Origin: Paenibacillus sp. URB8-2
Lineage (GTDB): Bacteria; Bacillota; Bacilli; Paenibacillales; Paenibacillaceae
Reading direction: 5' to 3'
Length of the DNA: 64,000 nucleotides
NCBI RefSeq assembly: GCF_013393385.1
Contig: NZ_AP023239.1
Location: 930,001-994,000 of the forward strand
Position 1 is the stretch's first letter. Every line of letters begins with the position of its first letter. The notes under the pieces were generated by a model. The model saw nothing but the letters and a program-made list of their open reading frames with translations, was not told where the DNA came from and searched no databases. Positions 63,496 to 64,000 of the stretch are shown here, in pieces. The translations under genes and the position numbers were made by a program.

Positions 63496-64000
63496 GTATG
63501 CGCCGCTAACGGGCAAGCAGGCTGACTACATCCGCCGCTGCACAGATTCTTGGCTGAACGTCGCAGAGGGCGGCAAGCGGGCAGGCAAGAACATTATCAA
63601 CCTAATCGCCTATGCGATGATCTTGGAGGTTCACCCGGACAAGTTGCACCTGGTTGCTGGCGTTTCCCTAGCAGCCGCCAAGATGAACGTCATTGACTCC
63701 AACGGATACGGCCTACAATGGCTGTTTGCGGGCCGATGCCGTGAGGGAGAATACAAGAACCGGGACGCGCTGTTCATCCAGACCAAGACCGGCGAGAAGA
63801 TCGTCATCATTGCCGGCGGCGGGAAGGCGAACGACGCGGCTCGGATCAAGGGTAACTCATACGGTACGGTATATATCACCGAGGTGAACGAGTGTCATCA
63901 ATCCTTCGTACAGGAGGTATTCGACCGGACACTGGCAAGCTCGAAGCGGCAGCTGTTCTTCGACTTGAACCCGAAGCCGCCGGCGCACTGGTTCTATCGG
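63488..64000 (+). CDS. terL: Terminase large subunit, 3' partial
   Basis: The first 171 residues of the packaging ATPase; the frame is still open at the window end. '[20 protein letters not shown]' is the Walker A region, '[15 protein letters not shown]' the Walker B region with catalytic Glu, followed by '[15 protein letters not shown]', the coupling motif usual in phage TerL. Start ATG at 63488. Confidence 0.88.
   Translation, partial: MIEYAPLTGKQADYIRRCTDSWLNVAEGGKRAGKNIINLIAYAMILEVHPDKLHLVAGVSLAAAKMNVIDSNGYGLQWLFAGRCREGEYKNRDALFIQTKTGEKIVIIAGGGKANDAARIKGNSYGTVYITEVNECHQSFVQEVFDRTLASSKRQLFFDLNPKPPAHWFYR

Larger units (their letters stand above)
44486..64000. mobile_element. Prophage, left portion (runs past window end)
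   Basis: A contiguous phage genome starts beyond the tRNA array: a leftward integrase/lysogeny module, a repressor-operator switch, rightward early and replication genes, and the terminase. The left end is placed between the last tRNA and the integrase; the exact attachment core cannot be fixed without the right end, which lies outside the window. No plain inactivating mutation is seen in the genes read. Confidence 0.9.

Overview
The window looks like a chromosome segment of a Paenibacillus-type Firmicute. Evidence: a SinR-type biofilm regulator, an exopolysaccharide (EPS) operon whose early genes match the Bacillus subtilis eps genes in kind and rough order, a CIRCE heat-shock operator, strong AGGAGG ribosome sites, frequent TTG/GTG starts, and a Bacillales-style rRNA operon followed by a long tRNA array. 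Family names rest on motifs and remembered family sequences; no database was searched.

1-1.7 kb: 3' part of a beta-helix protein gene with a terminator. 1.8-27.8 kb: a large EPS locus. It starts at a near-ideal sigma-A promoter whose 17-bp spacer is filled by a palindrome made of SinR-type half-sites. The first block (epsA, epsB, epsC, epsD, a GT2, epsF, a GT2, epsG, a GT32, epsL, epsN) is followed by an intergenic region full of tandem repeats and an inverted epsM-like acetyltransferase. epsC/N/M/L together suggest a bacillosamine-type sugar. A second block (nucleotidyltransferase-fold gene, two acyltransferases, three related GT4s, two GT2s, a pyruvyl-transferase-family gene, a membrane-anchored GH88/105, a Wzx flippase, galE) runs from its own promoter to a terminator at 27.8 kb.

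27.8-29.0 kb (minus strand): a three-gene operon of a PqqD/RRE protein, a lasso-B2-type transglutaminase-like protease and sinR, preceded by the same palindrome as the EPS promoter. The linkage of a peptide-maturation pair to the EPS repressor is the most unusual system in the window. 29.1-37.5 kb: htpG with a perfect CIRCE, a second nucleotidyltransferase-fold gene sharing a promoter architecture with the EPS copy, an ABC-2 exporter, and small housekeeping genes including a 42-aa DUF4023-type gene.

37.5-44.5 kb: rRNA operon (tandem promoters, 16S, 23S, 5S) and 15 tRNA genes (Ile, Asn, Ser, Glu, Val, fMet, Asp, His, Gln, Lys, Leu, Gly, Arg, Pro, Gly), closed by a terminator.

44.5-64.0 kb: left part of a prophage next to the last tRNA. 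A leftward lysogeny module (integrase, ImmA-type protease, ImmR-type repressor) is separated by repeated TTACC-N4-GGTAA operators from a rightward early/replication module (Cro- and excisionase-like genes, DUF2800, DUF2815, MazG-like, family A polymerase, helicases, methyltransferase, VapE, VRR-NUC, DUF3310, sigma-like regulator), an Acb2/Tad1-type anti-defence gene, and terminase small and large subunits; the large subunit is cut by the window end. Structural genes and the right attachment site lie outside.
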